From Apostichopus japonicus (Eukaryota > Echinodermata > Holothuroidea > Aspidochirotida > Stichopodidae), in assembly GCF_037975245.1 (NCBI RefSeq), contig NC_092576.1, positions 20,273,611-20,337,610 on the forward strand: a DNA stretch of 64,000 bases, given 5' to 3'. The translations under genes and the position numbers were made by a program. Below, one piece after another: positions 15,838 through 28,100 of this stretch; position 1 is the stretch's first letter, and each line of letters opens with the position of its first letter. The notes under the pieces are model-generated. The model made no database searches and had not been told where the DNA came from. It saw only the letters and a list, made by a program, of their open reading frames with translations.

Positions 15838-16704
15838 CATGGATATAGGATGCAGTACCTTGGGGACTTGTAACGTCATTGGATCAAAGGACATGATAGG
15901 CTGCGATGATTGTATGCAGAAACTAAGCTTTGATCAATAAATGTTGCTATCATTGCAGGTTAGACAAATACTCAATGTCACAAACTTAATTAGCATTTTT
16001 TTAATTAGTAGTTTTTTTTTCTGTTTTGCGCTTCCTTCGTTAATTAAGCCCCTCAATTAATTCACAGAAAACGCTGTAAATGGGAAATAAGTTAACAAAT
16101 ACAACAGCAACTATACGTCACAATGTTAAACATAAAACACGAAAACAGATAAAATACCAATCAAACAATTAACTCGAATTTTAACTCTATCGTCGATTAT
16201 CATGAAAACAAAAAAATACACAGCAAGGTTCAACAGATAAGGAGGGGTGGGGGTTAAAAAACATTAGATTATCAACATTGGATACAAAATGAACTATTTT
16301 TTTTTAACGATATACTTACTCCTAAAGGTAACTTTCTACCTGAAATTTATTGAGAAATTCTCTGGAAATAGTATTCACTCTTTGGAATATCATGACTAAG
16401 TGAACATTAATTAAGTCATCTTGGAAACTGGTCATTGATAAAGTGAGTTCCAACATTTGTAATACTGTTAATAGTTTAAGCAATGTTCTATTTTCTGGCT
16501 GGGTTTTCGAAAGTTATCTATCTACTATCGTTTACTCCAGTCATCGTGTCATCTATATATGTACATTTTAACTGAAGTGTTCGATAACAACTAACAACTA
16601 ACAACTTGCAAGAGAAATGCATTATTCCTTTTAATTATTGTTGTTCCATTGACGTTCCTGTTCGATGGTTTCAGCATCGTCTGTTCTACATAAACATTCA
16701 CACA

Positions 16705-16705
<1 letters not shown>
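15838..16705 (-). repeat. Dispersed repeat C, right copy (inverted)
   Basis: Reverse complement of 9995-10855 with numerous substitutions and indels. It ends on the right at a TA microsatellite (16706-16784). Confidence 0.85.

Positions 16706-16784
<79 letters not shown>
16706..16784. repeat. (TA)n microsatellite
   Basis: A pure alternating TA run of almost 80 bases between repeat C and the hammerhead-like segment. Confidence 0.97.
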
Positions 16785-16786
<2 letters not shown>

Positions 16787-16815
16787 CGAGACTTAGTTGA
16801 AACCAGTGGAACACT

Positions 16816-16868
16816 AACAGTGCTTACTCAGAGTTTCACGCTTTGAGCGATCATCAGACAACTGTTGT
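16816..16868 (-). ncRNA. Hammerhead-ribozyme-like motif, type I with minimal helix III
   Basis: On - the strand reads CTGATGA (16857-16851), a helix II CGCT/AGCG closed by CAA, then GAAAC (16837-16833). After GAAA, a 3-bp helix III (ACT/AGT, loop CTG) leads to a UA, giving a predicted cleavage site between 16825 and 16824. Flanking strands can form helix I: one pair, a 2-nt mismatch, then AACAGT with ACTGTT (six pairs). All invariant core bases are present. The 10.1-11.1 pair is a U-U mismatch, which would weaken it. Small-helix-III type I hammerheads are known from Penelope-like retroelements and animal retrozymes, so this is probably a remnant of such an element. No RT ORF is adjacent. Confidence 0.6.
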
Positions 16869-17041
16869 TGCAAAAAACAAGGTTCCTAAGGTTAACATCG
16901 TAAAGAGTGTCTAACTCATCAACAAGTTAAGAATCCGTTCGTTTTAGAAATAATAAAACAAGGCCTTGGACTCATCTGACCGATAGGGACTGATGTGGCC
17001 ATCTTTTTCTCACTTCTTTTTACCTTGGGGTTTGATGGGGG

Positions 17042-20000
17042 CAGTGGCGTAGCTAGAGGTTTTGGCGCCCGGGTGCAAGAAAATTGCGCCCCCCCCCCAC
17101 TTCTGAAAGAAAAATAAAATGCGCGCGAAAATTTTTGGTTATATTTTTCGGGCAATTCGTTACGGCCCCCCCCCCCCCCAAATCAAATTGTGCACCTACA
17201 GAATAAAATTAAACAAAAAGAGAAAATGGTCGAAATGGACTGAAAAGAAATCATAATCTATAAATTTGCTAATGAAGAGAACCGTGCATGGCGGGGGAAA
17301 TTACTAGGGATGCACCGGATATCCGGTCCGGCCGGACTATCCGGCCGGATAGTGAGAAATTATCCGGTTCCTGTTCCGGCCGGATCTTTTTCAAAATCTG
17401 GCCGGATCTTTTTCAAAATCTGGCCTGAATTATTCCTTAAAAAGGTGTTGGTATTAACTTAAATCAATGTAAACTATTTCCAAAAATTAATAAAAACATT
17501 CAAAGTAAGGAAAAATTAGGTTTAACATGTTTAATTTAATTTTCTCAATGGTCTGACCCACTGTTTCTAATGATCAATCAAAATAATACAACTACTGTAA
17601 TAATATGAAGCTATATAAAACAAATACAGTTTGCAGTGAAATCATTTCTTGCAGCCTTCATCAGTTTAATATTGTGCATTAAAATAGACCATTCATATAC
17701 TTATCAGTCAAAATACTGTTCCATTGAATCTTTACTTTCCCATTATTGTTGGCATTCATGTTTTCTCTGAATTTTTATGTGTGAAACAATATCTTATATG
17801 GTCAAAGAGAAACACTTGCATGAAATGAAAAAAATCCAAACACGTGCATTAGGACCTTAAGAAGTCAAAACAATGGATCTTTTTGTGGACCACTACAGTC
17901 CATTTCCTGTCTAGAAAGCTGTCAATTGTTACTCATTGTTTGTGGTCATGGCAATATGCAAATTGTAATCTTGGCACTTTTATAAATAGATGAAGCAATG
18001 GACTAGAAGAGTTTCCACCAAATGGGGTGCCAGTCACAGAAAAAAAACAGTATCTAATTTTCTCACAGAAAAAGATATCTCTTGTCACCATGAAAGTTCC
18101 AAAAAGTTCATGAAAAACCTAAATCATTAAGTGTTGTAATGAACATTCAATTCCATTTTAAAGGATCTAAAAGATAGATTAGTAGTTCCTTCCACTTCTG
18201 GAAAGATGCAATGCTTTTTTTTTTTCTTACAGATAATATTGCAGTGTAAAAATTTGTTACCAAATAATGAATAATAAAAGACAATTCTAAATCCAGATAG
18301 TAGTGTTATTAACTTATTACAACAATTAAATAATCTTTTTATTCAGCATAAAGTATGAGATTTGTGAAATGTAGCTTCCCATTTTAAAACAAACTTCATA
18401 GATAGTATGCAGTATTTTTCCAGCAAACAAATTTACATACTGTATCAAGCTTGTCAACAATTATATTGTAGTTATTTTATTAAAGAATGTAGATTACACC
18501 ACTTCAAGTCATATTTAATCTCATAAATGGGGTCTTAATTTCACCTTCTTTATAATATGCGTATACCTCACCTAAGATTTGCTCCTTGTTTCATACTTCT
18601 ACTTCTTATTAATGATTTTCTTTCGTGTAATGAAAAAATCCGGTTCCGGCCGGATAAAATCCGGCCGGATTTCATGTACTATCCGGCAAAATCCGGTTCC
18701 GGCCGGATCCAAAAATTTGGATCCGGTGCATCCCTAGAAATTACCAGATTTAGGGTCCTTCGCTTCGAACTCACAAGTTATCAATGAGGAAGCAAGAGTG
18801 TTCTTGTGTTGAAACAACGGCTGACTATTTATTTACAAACTCTAAATGAAAATATACAAATGAATAATAAATGGCTTAATAATCTTAAATGGCTTAATTA
18901 AAACTTGGGGAAAACCTATACTCAATACTATGTAATATGCACAGAACCTATGTTCAATCTATGACATATTATACAACATGGCACCCGTACAAAACTGTAT
19001 AAAATGTAAAATGAACATAATGAAATAATCTGCAATAATCATATAAAACGTTTGCCAACAGGCGAGGACTTTTGGTACCTTCATAACGGTCAGGGCAACA
19101 CATGCCAGCTGCAACCCATTATAGGCATTTTCACCATACTGTTCCTAGACAGCAGGAATTTTCACCTCATGAACCCACAAACTCTCAAGAGACTTGTCAC
19201 TCTATAGCTATCCAGAATGGCTAAGATCAAAGGACAATCTCTGAGACAACTCTTTAGTTAACAACAGTAACAATAATGTTCAGAATACAAAATAAAAATA
19301 CGCTCTTTACACCACGAGCAGTACAATACTAAAATACAGGTACAAAAAATAATACACTTCACTGTCAATTACTTTCTGTAAACTTTATAAAACCCAACCT
19401 AACCGGTACTGTAACACTAGAGTATAAAAGTACGCAATACTAGCACACACGTGCTTCACGATCAACAATGCACGCTATGCACCCGTAGATCCAAGGTCCA
19501 AATACACAACCTAACATGTACTCTGTACAGTCAACTACAACCTAGCCAAAGGGGCAACACTTAAAACTACAATTTAATTAAATAACAATAGGGTACATAC
19601 GGCATATGAAACAATAGTTACGGCTTAATCTCTTACTATACTAAAGTCAACTCGCTCGCGGATAACAATAACTGTCTACGCTCGCGGACATCGAGACTCC
19701 ATCAACGCTAGCCAGCTCGCTATATAGTACTAATGGAACCGCCATCTTGGAAAACCCAGTGGCTTCGAGCCTGAAGCCTATACCATCCAAAACCTGAGGC
19801 ATCCTGCCTCTAAGAAGGGTAACATCTCCTCACTGACTCCAGACAGTACAGATATAGGTATTTCTGGACAATTAACGATCCATATTAAATAAAATTAACA
19901 AACTATGAAAGGGATAACGAGGCGAACCCCGGAGATCTGCAGGGACGCTGTTCGCCATACAACAAACACACATGCAAAAGCTATGTGCACAACTAACGCT

Positions 20001-20257
20001 ACAACAACCTATTACGTAACACATATAAATATTTGTGCAAACAACAAAATTTCACTTTACTACACTAATTAAAACAACTACATTCAGTTCAGATAACTGG
20101 AAAATAGTCATGCCTGACGACATACATCAATTTCGTCATGTTTTTCTAAAATGTGCTCATTTTTTTAAACTCTCATTCTCCCATTCTAGCGCCCCCATAA
20201 AGCCTGCGCCCGGGCATGTGCCCTCCCTTGACACCCCCCCCCCTAGCTACGCCTCTG
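17042..20257. mobile_element. hAT-like non-autonomous DNA transposon (outer element)
   Basis: Imperfect terminal inverted repeats: CAGTGGCGTAGCTAGAGG at the left and, in reverse complement, CAGAGGCGTAGCTAGGGG at the right. They are flanked by GATGGGGG (17034-17041) and GATGGAGG (20258-20265), an 8-bp target duplication with one mismatch. CA/G termini and 8-bp duplications are typical of hAT elements. Without the nested insertion the element is about 1.78 kb. C-rich subterminal blocks lie at both ends. No transposase frame was found inside, so it is non-autonomous or decayed. Confidence 0.75.
17305..18736. mobile_element. hAT-family non-autonomous transposon (nested, young)
   Basis: Terminal inverted repeats of 16 perfect bases (TAGGGATGCACCGGAT) with several CCGGCCGGAT copies just inside each end, flanked by a perfect 8-bp duplication GAAATTAC (17297-17304 and 18737-18744). 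This is the standard hAT signature. At 1432 bp, with no long open frame, it carries no transposase. The perfect duplication indicates a younger insertion than the surrounding outer element, which it interrupts. Confidence 0.9.
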
Positions 20258-20554
20258 GATGGAGGACTTTCAAATCCCATCGAACGGATGAGGGGTTTAT
20301 TGACCTTCGTGTTATTTGGAGATTAAATGGAATTTTGATATTCAATTATCTCTGAAGTCAGTATTTTGGTTATTCTATCTTACAAGATTGGATTATTGAA
20401 GAGAGTTGTAATAAATTAATGTGTTCTCTGTGAGTAAATTCAAATATTGATGAGAAATGAATAAAAAACAAACAACAACACATTCGAAACGCTTTCCTAC
20501 ATGTGTACGCCTAATCACTTTCCAAGTAACCATTTGAAGTTTGACACTAACTTC
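20258..20554. other. Short spacer between two DNA transposons
   Basis: No gene or repeat recognised apart from the target duplications of its neighbours. Confidence 0.4.
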
Positions 20555-21178
20555 AGGGTGTTACTAAAACGAATGACAATTGCGTTACACGTAACGAATG
20601 ACAATATGTTGTACACACTAAAAAAATTGCGTTACACGTAACGAATGACAGTATAATGACAGCACAGACATTTGCTTCAACTGGATATCACAGTTCAGAC
20701 TTAGTGGGTATCTAGATCTAGTATAGTACCGGGACAAGATAAAAACGCACCTTATAGCAAGCGAAATTGTAAGTCTGATTTTAAAAAGTAATTTTTTCGA
20801 TATTAATTGTTAGAAACTAACAATACTATAACCTTGAAACGGCTTCAGTTATCTTTCTATATAAATCTACAGAGGTAAAAAGCACAGCACTCAAGCGCAT
20901 TCTCACACAAAATCTTTCCTGTGGTTTCTATCCGTAAATTACACCAAAACCCTACAACCATGCGATTTTCCTCAAATCATTTTTGCGCAGAAAACCAATA
21001 ACCGCATTTACTCCACTCCGTTTATTCATTCTATCTCTTCTCACCACCGTCCTTCGTTGTCATTCGTTGTCATTTGCTGTCATTCGCTGTCATTCGCTGT
21101 CATTCGCAAATGATAATTTACCCTGTACAAAGTCAATTGTCATTCGGTCATTCGCTGTCATTCGTTTTAGTTTGTCCC
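20555..21178. mobile_element. MITE with ACTAAAACGAATGACA inverted ends
   Basis: Left end AGGGTGTTACTAAAACG and right end (reverse complement) GGGACAAACTAAAACG continue into a shared GAATGACA. The flanks carry an exact 8-bp direct repeat CTAACTTC (20547-20554 and 21179-21186). Inside, GTCATTCG/CGAATGAC is repeated many times near both ends (20590-20660 and 21055-21170), a subterminal repeat structure that could bind a transposase. 624 bp, no coding capacity. The 8-bp duplication favours hAT; the exact terminal base is uncertain. Confidence 0.7.
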
Positions 21179-22130
21179 CTAACTTCATGAGTGATGTGGA
21201 CATGATATTTTGCTTAAAACTGCAACTTTTGACTACATTTACATGTAGTAGAGTTCAGTTGTATCTTCAAAAGTATGCCATGCATAGATATGCCATATAG
21301 ACCACTACAGGAATGCAGCATCTGACAAGTTCCACTTTCTACAAGGTCTAGCAAGAGTGCAATGCTTTTTCATCGGGTAATATTACTAATTATTTAATTT
21401 CCTTCATATTACCCAAACAACAATAGGGGTCCATTATGCTTAAAATAGTTTTGTTCTTAATATTCGTACGGACACTTGTACGTTGGTCAATAGCAAGTGA
21501 TTCTTTCTAGTTATTCAAGGGTAGAAGGTTATCTATACAGTTTGTCATTGAATAAACCCGACCTACTTTGAAGCTGAAATTAATCATTGTGCCATTTAAT
21601 CACAGCAATCAATTTATTTCACTTCGAGAACTTCAGTTATAAGTTTTCATCAAGCCGTATTGGCAAACGTGGCAAGCTGGTGTTAATTTCCTTAAATAGG
21701 ACACATAAACACTGTCAGGGTCGTCAACGCAAAGGCCATACGAGTTACTCATGTGCCGTCCAAGGATCAATGTGAAATCCTCTAGTTAACCATTTCTTAT
21801 TGCCAGTTCGATCAGCATGCATAGTAAGTCGGGCGTCGCATAAATATGGGAAGTCTAGGCCTATGTACAAATGAATAGAGTCCTGAAATTGTGCGAAGTG
21901 TACTTCTACTTATCCCACATGTTTTCCATTTCGTCCCATCATGTAGTGTGCTTCAAATCCACACATATTTCGCTTGTTCCAGCCACAACCGAAACAGACT
22001 TTAGATAATGTATGAAATGGACAAACAAAATTGACGGGTGACACTGAGAACCCTGTTAATATTGCGAGTTGAATTATACAACGTACTGTGTATTCTTGTG
22101 CAAAGCTAACTTCATTATAACATTCTCAAG
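21179..22130 (+). other. Upstream region and presumed 5' UTR of the Tectonic gene
   Basis: No ORF or repeat of note. The first coding ATG at 22131 sits in tctcaagATGg, an acceptable translation-start context. No TATA box at a convincing distance was identified, and the transcription start cannot be placed from sequence alone. Confidence 0.4.
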
Positions 22131-25100
22131 ATGGTGTTGTTACTACGAGACGCGCTCGAAAATTCAAGTTCAAAGTTCTGGGTTTTGTGTTTGATTCTTT
22201 TGGTTTGTACTACATGTACCCTTTCACAGACTACCAAAACTCCGACAGAAACGTTTTCAATACCTCCTTCAGATGCCACAACCAGAGTAAAGACATCAAC
22301 AGTCGCCCCAACAGATCCACCACAAACTACATTGCGAATAACAACACAATCAACCACAACAGAAAGTACTCAACTGGAATTAAATACAGGTAACGTACAC
22401 TGGCAACGTACTGAAAGGTATGTGGACCAAATACTGTGATGTAGACGTATTAGGTTGTATGCATTGGGTGTTGGGTATTTCTCGGGACCAGTTCTGCGAT
22501 GTCATGAACAGTTTCATCAAACAGCCTAGCAAGTAATCTAGAGAAATACATACGCCTACGGTGATATAAATAACACAATGTAGACCATATGCGGAACATT
22601 CCAGGCCTCATCTAGTGTGGAAAAAGAAAAGAAAGAATTTCAATAAACTATGGAGACCAGACTACAAAAATTCAGGATAATTATAGGCTGATCATTTGCC
22701 AGTAAAAACAGCCAGTTCTCATTATTTTCCCTGCCATTATGCATTAAGAAGATAAGCATGTGATTAGTGGATTAATAATCGGCAGTAAAAAAATCTGCAT
22801 GATTTCTGTGTACCAAACATAAGTCTCATTGAGCACTCTAGCTTCGACCAATATTATTCAAAGTACTCGCCATTTGGCAAGTTTCACTAAACATTCTTGC
22901 TGAAACACACAATTCACTCGCCACTATTTCGCTATGTTTAGGTCTCCATAGTTGTAGTACAAAACTACCACATCAATACTTTCTATAAACTAAGCTGACG
23001 CAGATACACGGCGCTACGTAATACACATTGGTAAACTATATTTTGTGCAGTATGAAACTTAAACTTCTTCCACCTAAGGAAAGTGATCAAAAAAATGTCA
23101 CAATTTCATTAATGAACAGCTAGGCCTATTTAGTATCCAGCAATTTAAGAAAACATTGGCAAAAATACAAAGGTGGCTTGGCTTCTGTAACATTAGGTCT
23201 CCTGTAGTACTACTATGAGGCATAAACTACAGTAGCTATACAGGTAGGTGTGAGTCAATCTACAGTATACAGCACCTCAATGCAACTTTGAGCCACTACT
23301 CAATTAGCAACTATGTACATTTATTTTTTTTTTCTTGTTTTTTTTTATGTTTTTGCGACCAAAAATACCTGCCCTTTTTCTCAGATGGCCGCTGTGCTCT
23401 TTTTGAGATCAAAAGTATATTTTATGTCAGCGATATTAAATGGCACATGGCGGCAGCCGGACAGGGAGTCAGGACCAGAAATAAACAGGGGCTACGGGCT
23501 ATTCACCCTCGCAAGTGCTAAAAAAAATTGCGAGGGCAAAAAAGAAAAGAGAGTTTATACTGTAAGAAAATCACCCTTGTAATATCAGGTGTCTGGGTAA
23601 AATTAATTGTGACATGCTTTTGCTTTAGCTAGGGTTTGCAGATGCAGCACGAATCGCGCAAACAGTTTTCACAATCTCGCATACAATTTGAAGCAGTGGG
23701 GGAGGGTCGCACACAATCAACTGGAACTTTCCGTGCAGTAACTGGCAAATCACTGCCTCCACTAAGCAATTTAAGAACCAGCGACAATAACCTAAAATTC
23801 CCACAAATCTCCAACCACATGGTAGCCTAACTTCACACTAAGTCAACATGGAAATCTAACCTACTGTAGCCATCTGTTAATTTGCTCAAGTTGTGTCGCA
23901 AATAAAAGTAAAAATATCCATGAAAAGCTGCAATCTTTGACCACATGTTAGCCTAAAAACCACACTAAGTCAATGGGAAATGTAGCCTAACCATCGGTTT
24001 GCAAAAAAAAAACCAAAAACAATACTTTGAATAGCTTTGTTTACATACTTTCCTTGCTGCTATCGTCGTCGCATGGTACCTGAACACCACACGCTGTCAA
24101 CAAGAAAATAGAGCATAAGCATCTCTTTATTCGCTGAAATTGTGACGTAGTTAGTTTGAACTAAAAAATCCATGAAACACTGCAATCGTCGACCACATGT
24201 TAGCCTAACAACCCCACTAAGTCAATGGGAAATGTAGCCTAACCATCAGTTTGCAAAGAAAAAACTGCGTAGCTTTGTTTACAACTTTCAATTTGCTGGA
24301 AATCGGCAGTTGTTTGGAAGGTACAGTATGTGGTATCTCTTAAAGAGGGAATGTTGTATTTTACGTACACCAATGCTGTGGCGATGGATTGAAGGTTTTA
24401 ACTTTGATTACTTTTCAGCGTTATAATGGTTTCGTATTTGGTGGTTAGTGATTTTATCCACACACGAAAAAATACATGGTTTAAGGAAAGGGCACCTGTA
24501 GTGGCAGTAAACCTGTGTTTTCTATTTCAGTTGATGTGTTATAGGTTTTTTGTCATATATTCGGTGGCTTGATGTTATTAGCAAAACGATCGCAAATTTT
24601 GGTGATTAAACTTTTAATGAATTTGCTATACGGTCACAGCACTAGGAAGAGAGTAATTGTGCTTACGTTATCCTGTTGAATGCTTATAACCATTTCCGTA
24701 AACAGCATATTAAGAAAAGAGCCCCCCTAAACCTTAAAAAAGGCCTCGTAAATACATTAAGAGGAGCGTTTTTAACTTTTCATTTTCCAAAATAGCCCCC
24801 CAAAGCCAAATCTTAATTCCTACCCTGCAGGGATTGCTTCTTGTGTAGAGTGAAAATTTGAAACCTCTTAGCCAAAAAATCATGTCAGCAATGACAATCT
24901 TGTCTCAAAACTCAAAAAGTCAAAACTCAAAAATTAAAGTTTGTATATTTGCTTATTATGACTAGTAGCAGGTAGTAAAGGATTTTACACAGTTAATTCC
25001 CATTGAGATTGGTCATCGACAGAAATCAGTTTACAACGTACTGCTTACCTGTATATATCATAATGTGAGATTTTTGTAACGATAGTCTTGCTGATATTGT

Positions 25101-28100
25101 GGTTTGACTGGTCCAAGAGCCTTCTTGCCCAAATGTCGATTGTAGTTCATTTTCTATTGACCAAAGCTTAACTTTAACTCGCTAATGGAGAGTTGGCGAC
25201 CGTTATTGTGGAGACCTGGTAGCACTTAATATCGACAAATATTAATTGGGCTGCTTTCATAAGTCTGGACAGTAACTGATATGTGTTATAATTTAATCTT
25301 TGCCAGTACATTTTTAAGCAAATGCATTATTATCTCATCTCCCCACATGACATGTAATGTATTTAAGAAGTAGTATTGTACTTCAACCCACATCAGAAAT
25401 GTGAGGAAGTGTGTGCATGAGTGTGCTTGGGTGCTCATGCATGTGTGCGTTTGTGTGTGTGTGAGTGAACAATAAAGAGTCGCTAACTCCTCCTAGACTG
25501 TAACTCTGATCAAGTTCAAACTAGGTAGCTAGGTGCCTGACCATGAACACTTATGTCTGCATGATTGATGACTTCATAGGTCTTTAGAAGGTTAGAGGTA
25601 AAAAAAACTAAAAATTTATTTTTAACCATTTTCTGCTTGTCAACATGCTGGAACTAATGCTGGAAAAAGTCATTAAGCCACACGATATGGAGGAGATGAG
25701 ATCTGTAACTCTATGGATTGCCCTCTTGTTAGCATTGTGGCTTAAATTGTGCAGTTCTAGCCAAGACCTGGAGCTTCACCTTAAATGCTTCCACATTCCT
25801 AGTATTCCTGTGAACAAACTGATTGGCCAACCTGCCGGATGGTCTAACATTGTCACCCCCCCTCCCCATCTCCGGCATTTAGTCCCCAGGGCTATGGTCA
25901 CTTCAGATTTTGTCACAAATATAAATACTATAATACTGAACCACTTTGCTTGCCACAGGTCATTAGAAGTTTCCTGACGTCCACAGTGCATGCAACAACT
26001 GATACAATATACAATAAAGTTTGCAATCTCTTCTTTAATTTTAATTTTTGGTAGCTATTGAAACATAGTCATGTACCTTTTTCCTTATGACTGTTCTGGT
26101 AACTTTCAATAATAATGTAAATGTTTTTCTGTTTGTTTTTGCTTTTTTCCATTCCAGATTTAGGACCGTGTATCTGCGATCTTACCGCCAATGGATGTGA
26201 TGTCAACTGCTGCTGTGATGAAGATTGTACAGATGAAGATAGGGCAACCTTTAGTGAATGTCTTGATCAGAAATTTATGTATGTATACTATCTTGTATCA
26301 AAATGTTGGCCTAACCATCTTTGAGGCTTCACTTGAAGTTTAAGCTGTAGGACAATAAAATAAAATCAAAATATGTAAACCTAAAAAAAAATAGAAGTAT
26401 GTAAACCTTATTGATGGCATGAATAGTTTGTCATTATTTAAAAAAAAAATTAACTTAAACTATTTATAAAATCATGTAAGATAAGATTTAAGACAAGACT
26501 AATGCCTTGCTTTAAACACCAAATTTGCTTGAACTATGTGAATTGTACAGGTACAAATAGTGCTATGTTTGTTCTTCACCTCAAGATGAAGAATCCATGA
26601 ACTATATTTTGATGTATTCAAAATGTCTTCATTTTTCTTTTCTTTTTGGCATTTCAGAGTTGATGACTTGCTATGTCTGCAGAATTCGGTTGTTTTTAGG
26701 AACAACTCACCTGACTATGTGCAAGTGGCCGATCCGTCCCTCTTCTGTGTCAGACGAGATAACTGTAAGATATCTTACAACTTCACGACGTATCTTTAAT
26801 AAAGTATCATGTCATATTTTCATTTTTGTCCCAGGAGTAGTTATTGAGGCCCAGAGATCCCATACCAAATTTCAGTTGTAGCCGAATAGATTAATTATTT
26901 ATCCTTCCCTGGTTGAGGACATTATCGAGAGTCGCATTCACTTGAGTGGAAGCCTGACGCCGCTGTAACCTGAATACAAAATGGTATCTGATGGCTGTTT
27001 AGTTTGAATAAGTTGTTCCTTACAATTATTTACAGGTCTGATCTTGTTGAAGGTCTTCATAGTTAAAGAATGAATCATCTCAAGTTTGCTTTATTGAAAG
27101 CATGTTCAACAATGCACAATGCCATTTCTGTGTGTCACTCAACGGTTGGTTTTAGTTTGTAACACAGAATGGCTGTCCATGTTACAGAAGGTGTCTCCCA
27201 AAAGAAGTAGAGATTACACTTTGAATATATTATGAGTAGAGGCCCATACCGTACAGTACATTTGCTTGGGTCTAAATGTCCACAGGATTTTAACCTGGCT
27301 TTTACCTTGTGTAGAAGATGTAAATAGAGTAAAAAATAAAGTAAAGTTAATTATTGCATGGAGATCATAGTGTTACAGTAGTACAACAGGGGTGTGTGTT
27401 AAACTCTAAAAGTGTTGCATGGATCTGTACTGACTTGTACAGCTCTGTAATTAATGGTGTTTATATCGCTAGGTCTGATTCTAGATTGAATAAACATAAT
27501 CCTGTGTTAGAAGATCTGCTAGCTAGTCTTTCCTCTATATATGGAGTGAAGCCTCACAATTGATTTATGTGTGTCAAAGCTCTTATGGTTTAATCACTTC
27601 TGTTTTACTGCTTTGTATTCATATGTATTAGTCTCCACTGTCTGTGAAATTCCACTGTTAATTGTTGTTGTCATATAGTGTACATGTTACTTGTTATCCT
27701 TTTAGTGTGACAGTACTTTATAGAGTATATATGCTACTTGTTATCCTTTTAGTGTGATAGTATTATATAGAGCACATGTTTCCTTGTTATCCTTTAAGTG
27801 TACTACTACATATAGAGTACATGTTACTTGATATCCTTTTCAGATGTTGAGAGGAATTATTACGTCATTCCTGACTCTGTATCATCTCTGGATGACTTTG
27901 ATGTCCTGAGTTCTAAGTATGGATCATTCTCCTATGAAGTGCCATCTGAAACCAATAGCTCTTATGAATATGCAGACTATTATAAAGTAAGTCATCAATA
28001 TTCATGAAGATAACCAGTTCAGCCAGCCAGTATGGACAGTTGTGTTTGTAATATGCTAATACTGCTCTACACTGTCCGCTCATATCATGTTTTGAAGCAC

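Noticed and set aside
17641-17665. A further CTGATGA-like hammerhead on -
   Set aside because: The CTGATGA is followed by GAAA but no helix II complementarity exists, so it is chance.
26597-26881. 94-codon open frame across Tectonic exon 3
   Set aside because: Wrong frame; the phase-consistent frame gives VDDLLCLQNSVVFRNNSPDY with correct splice sites.
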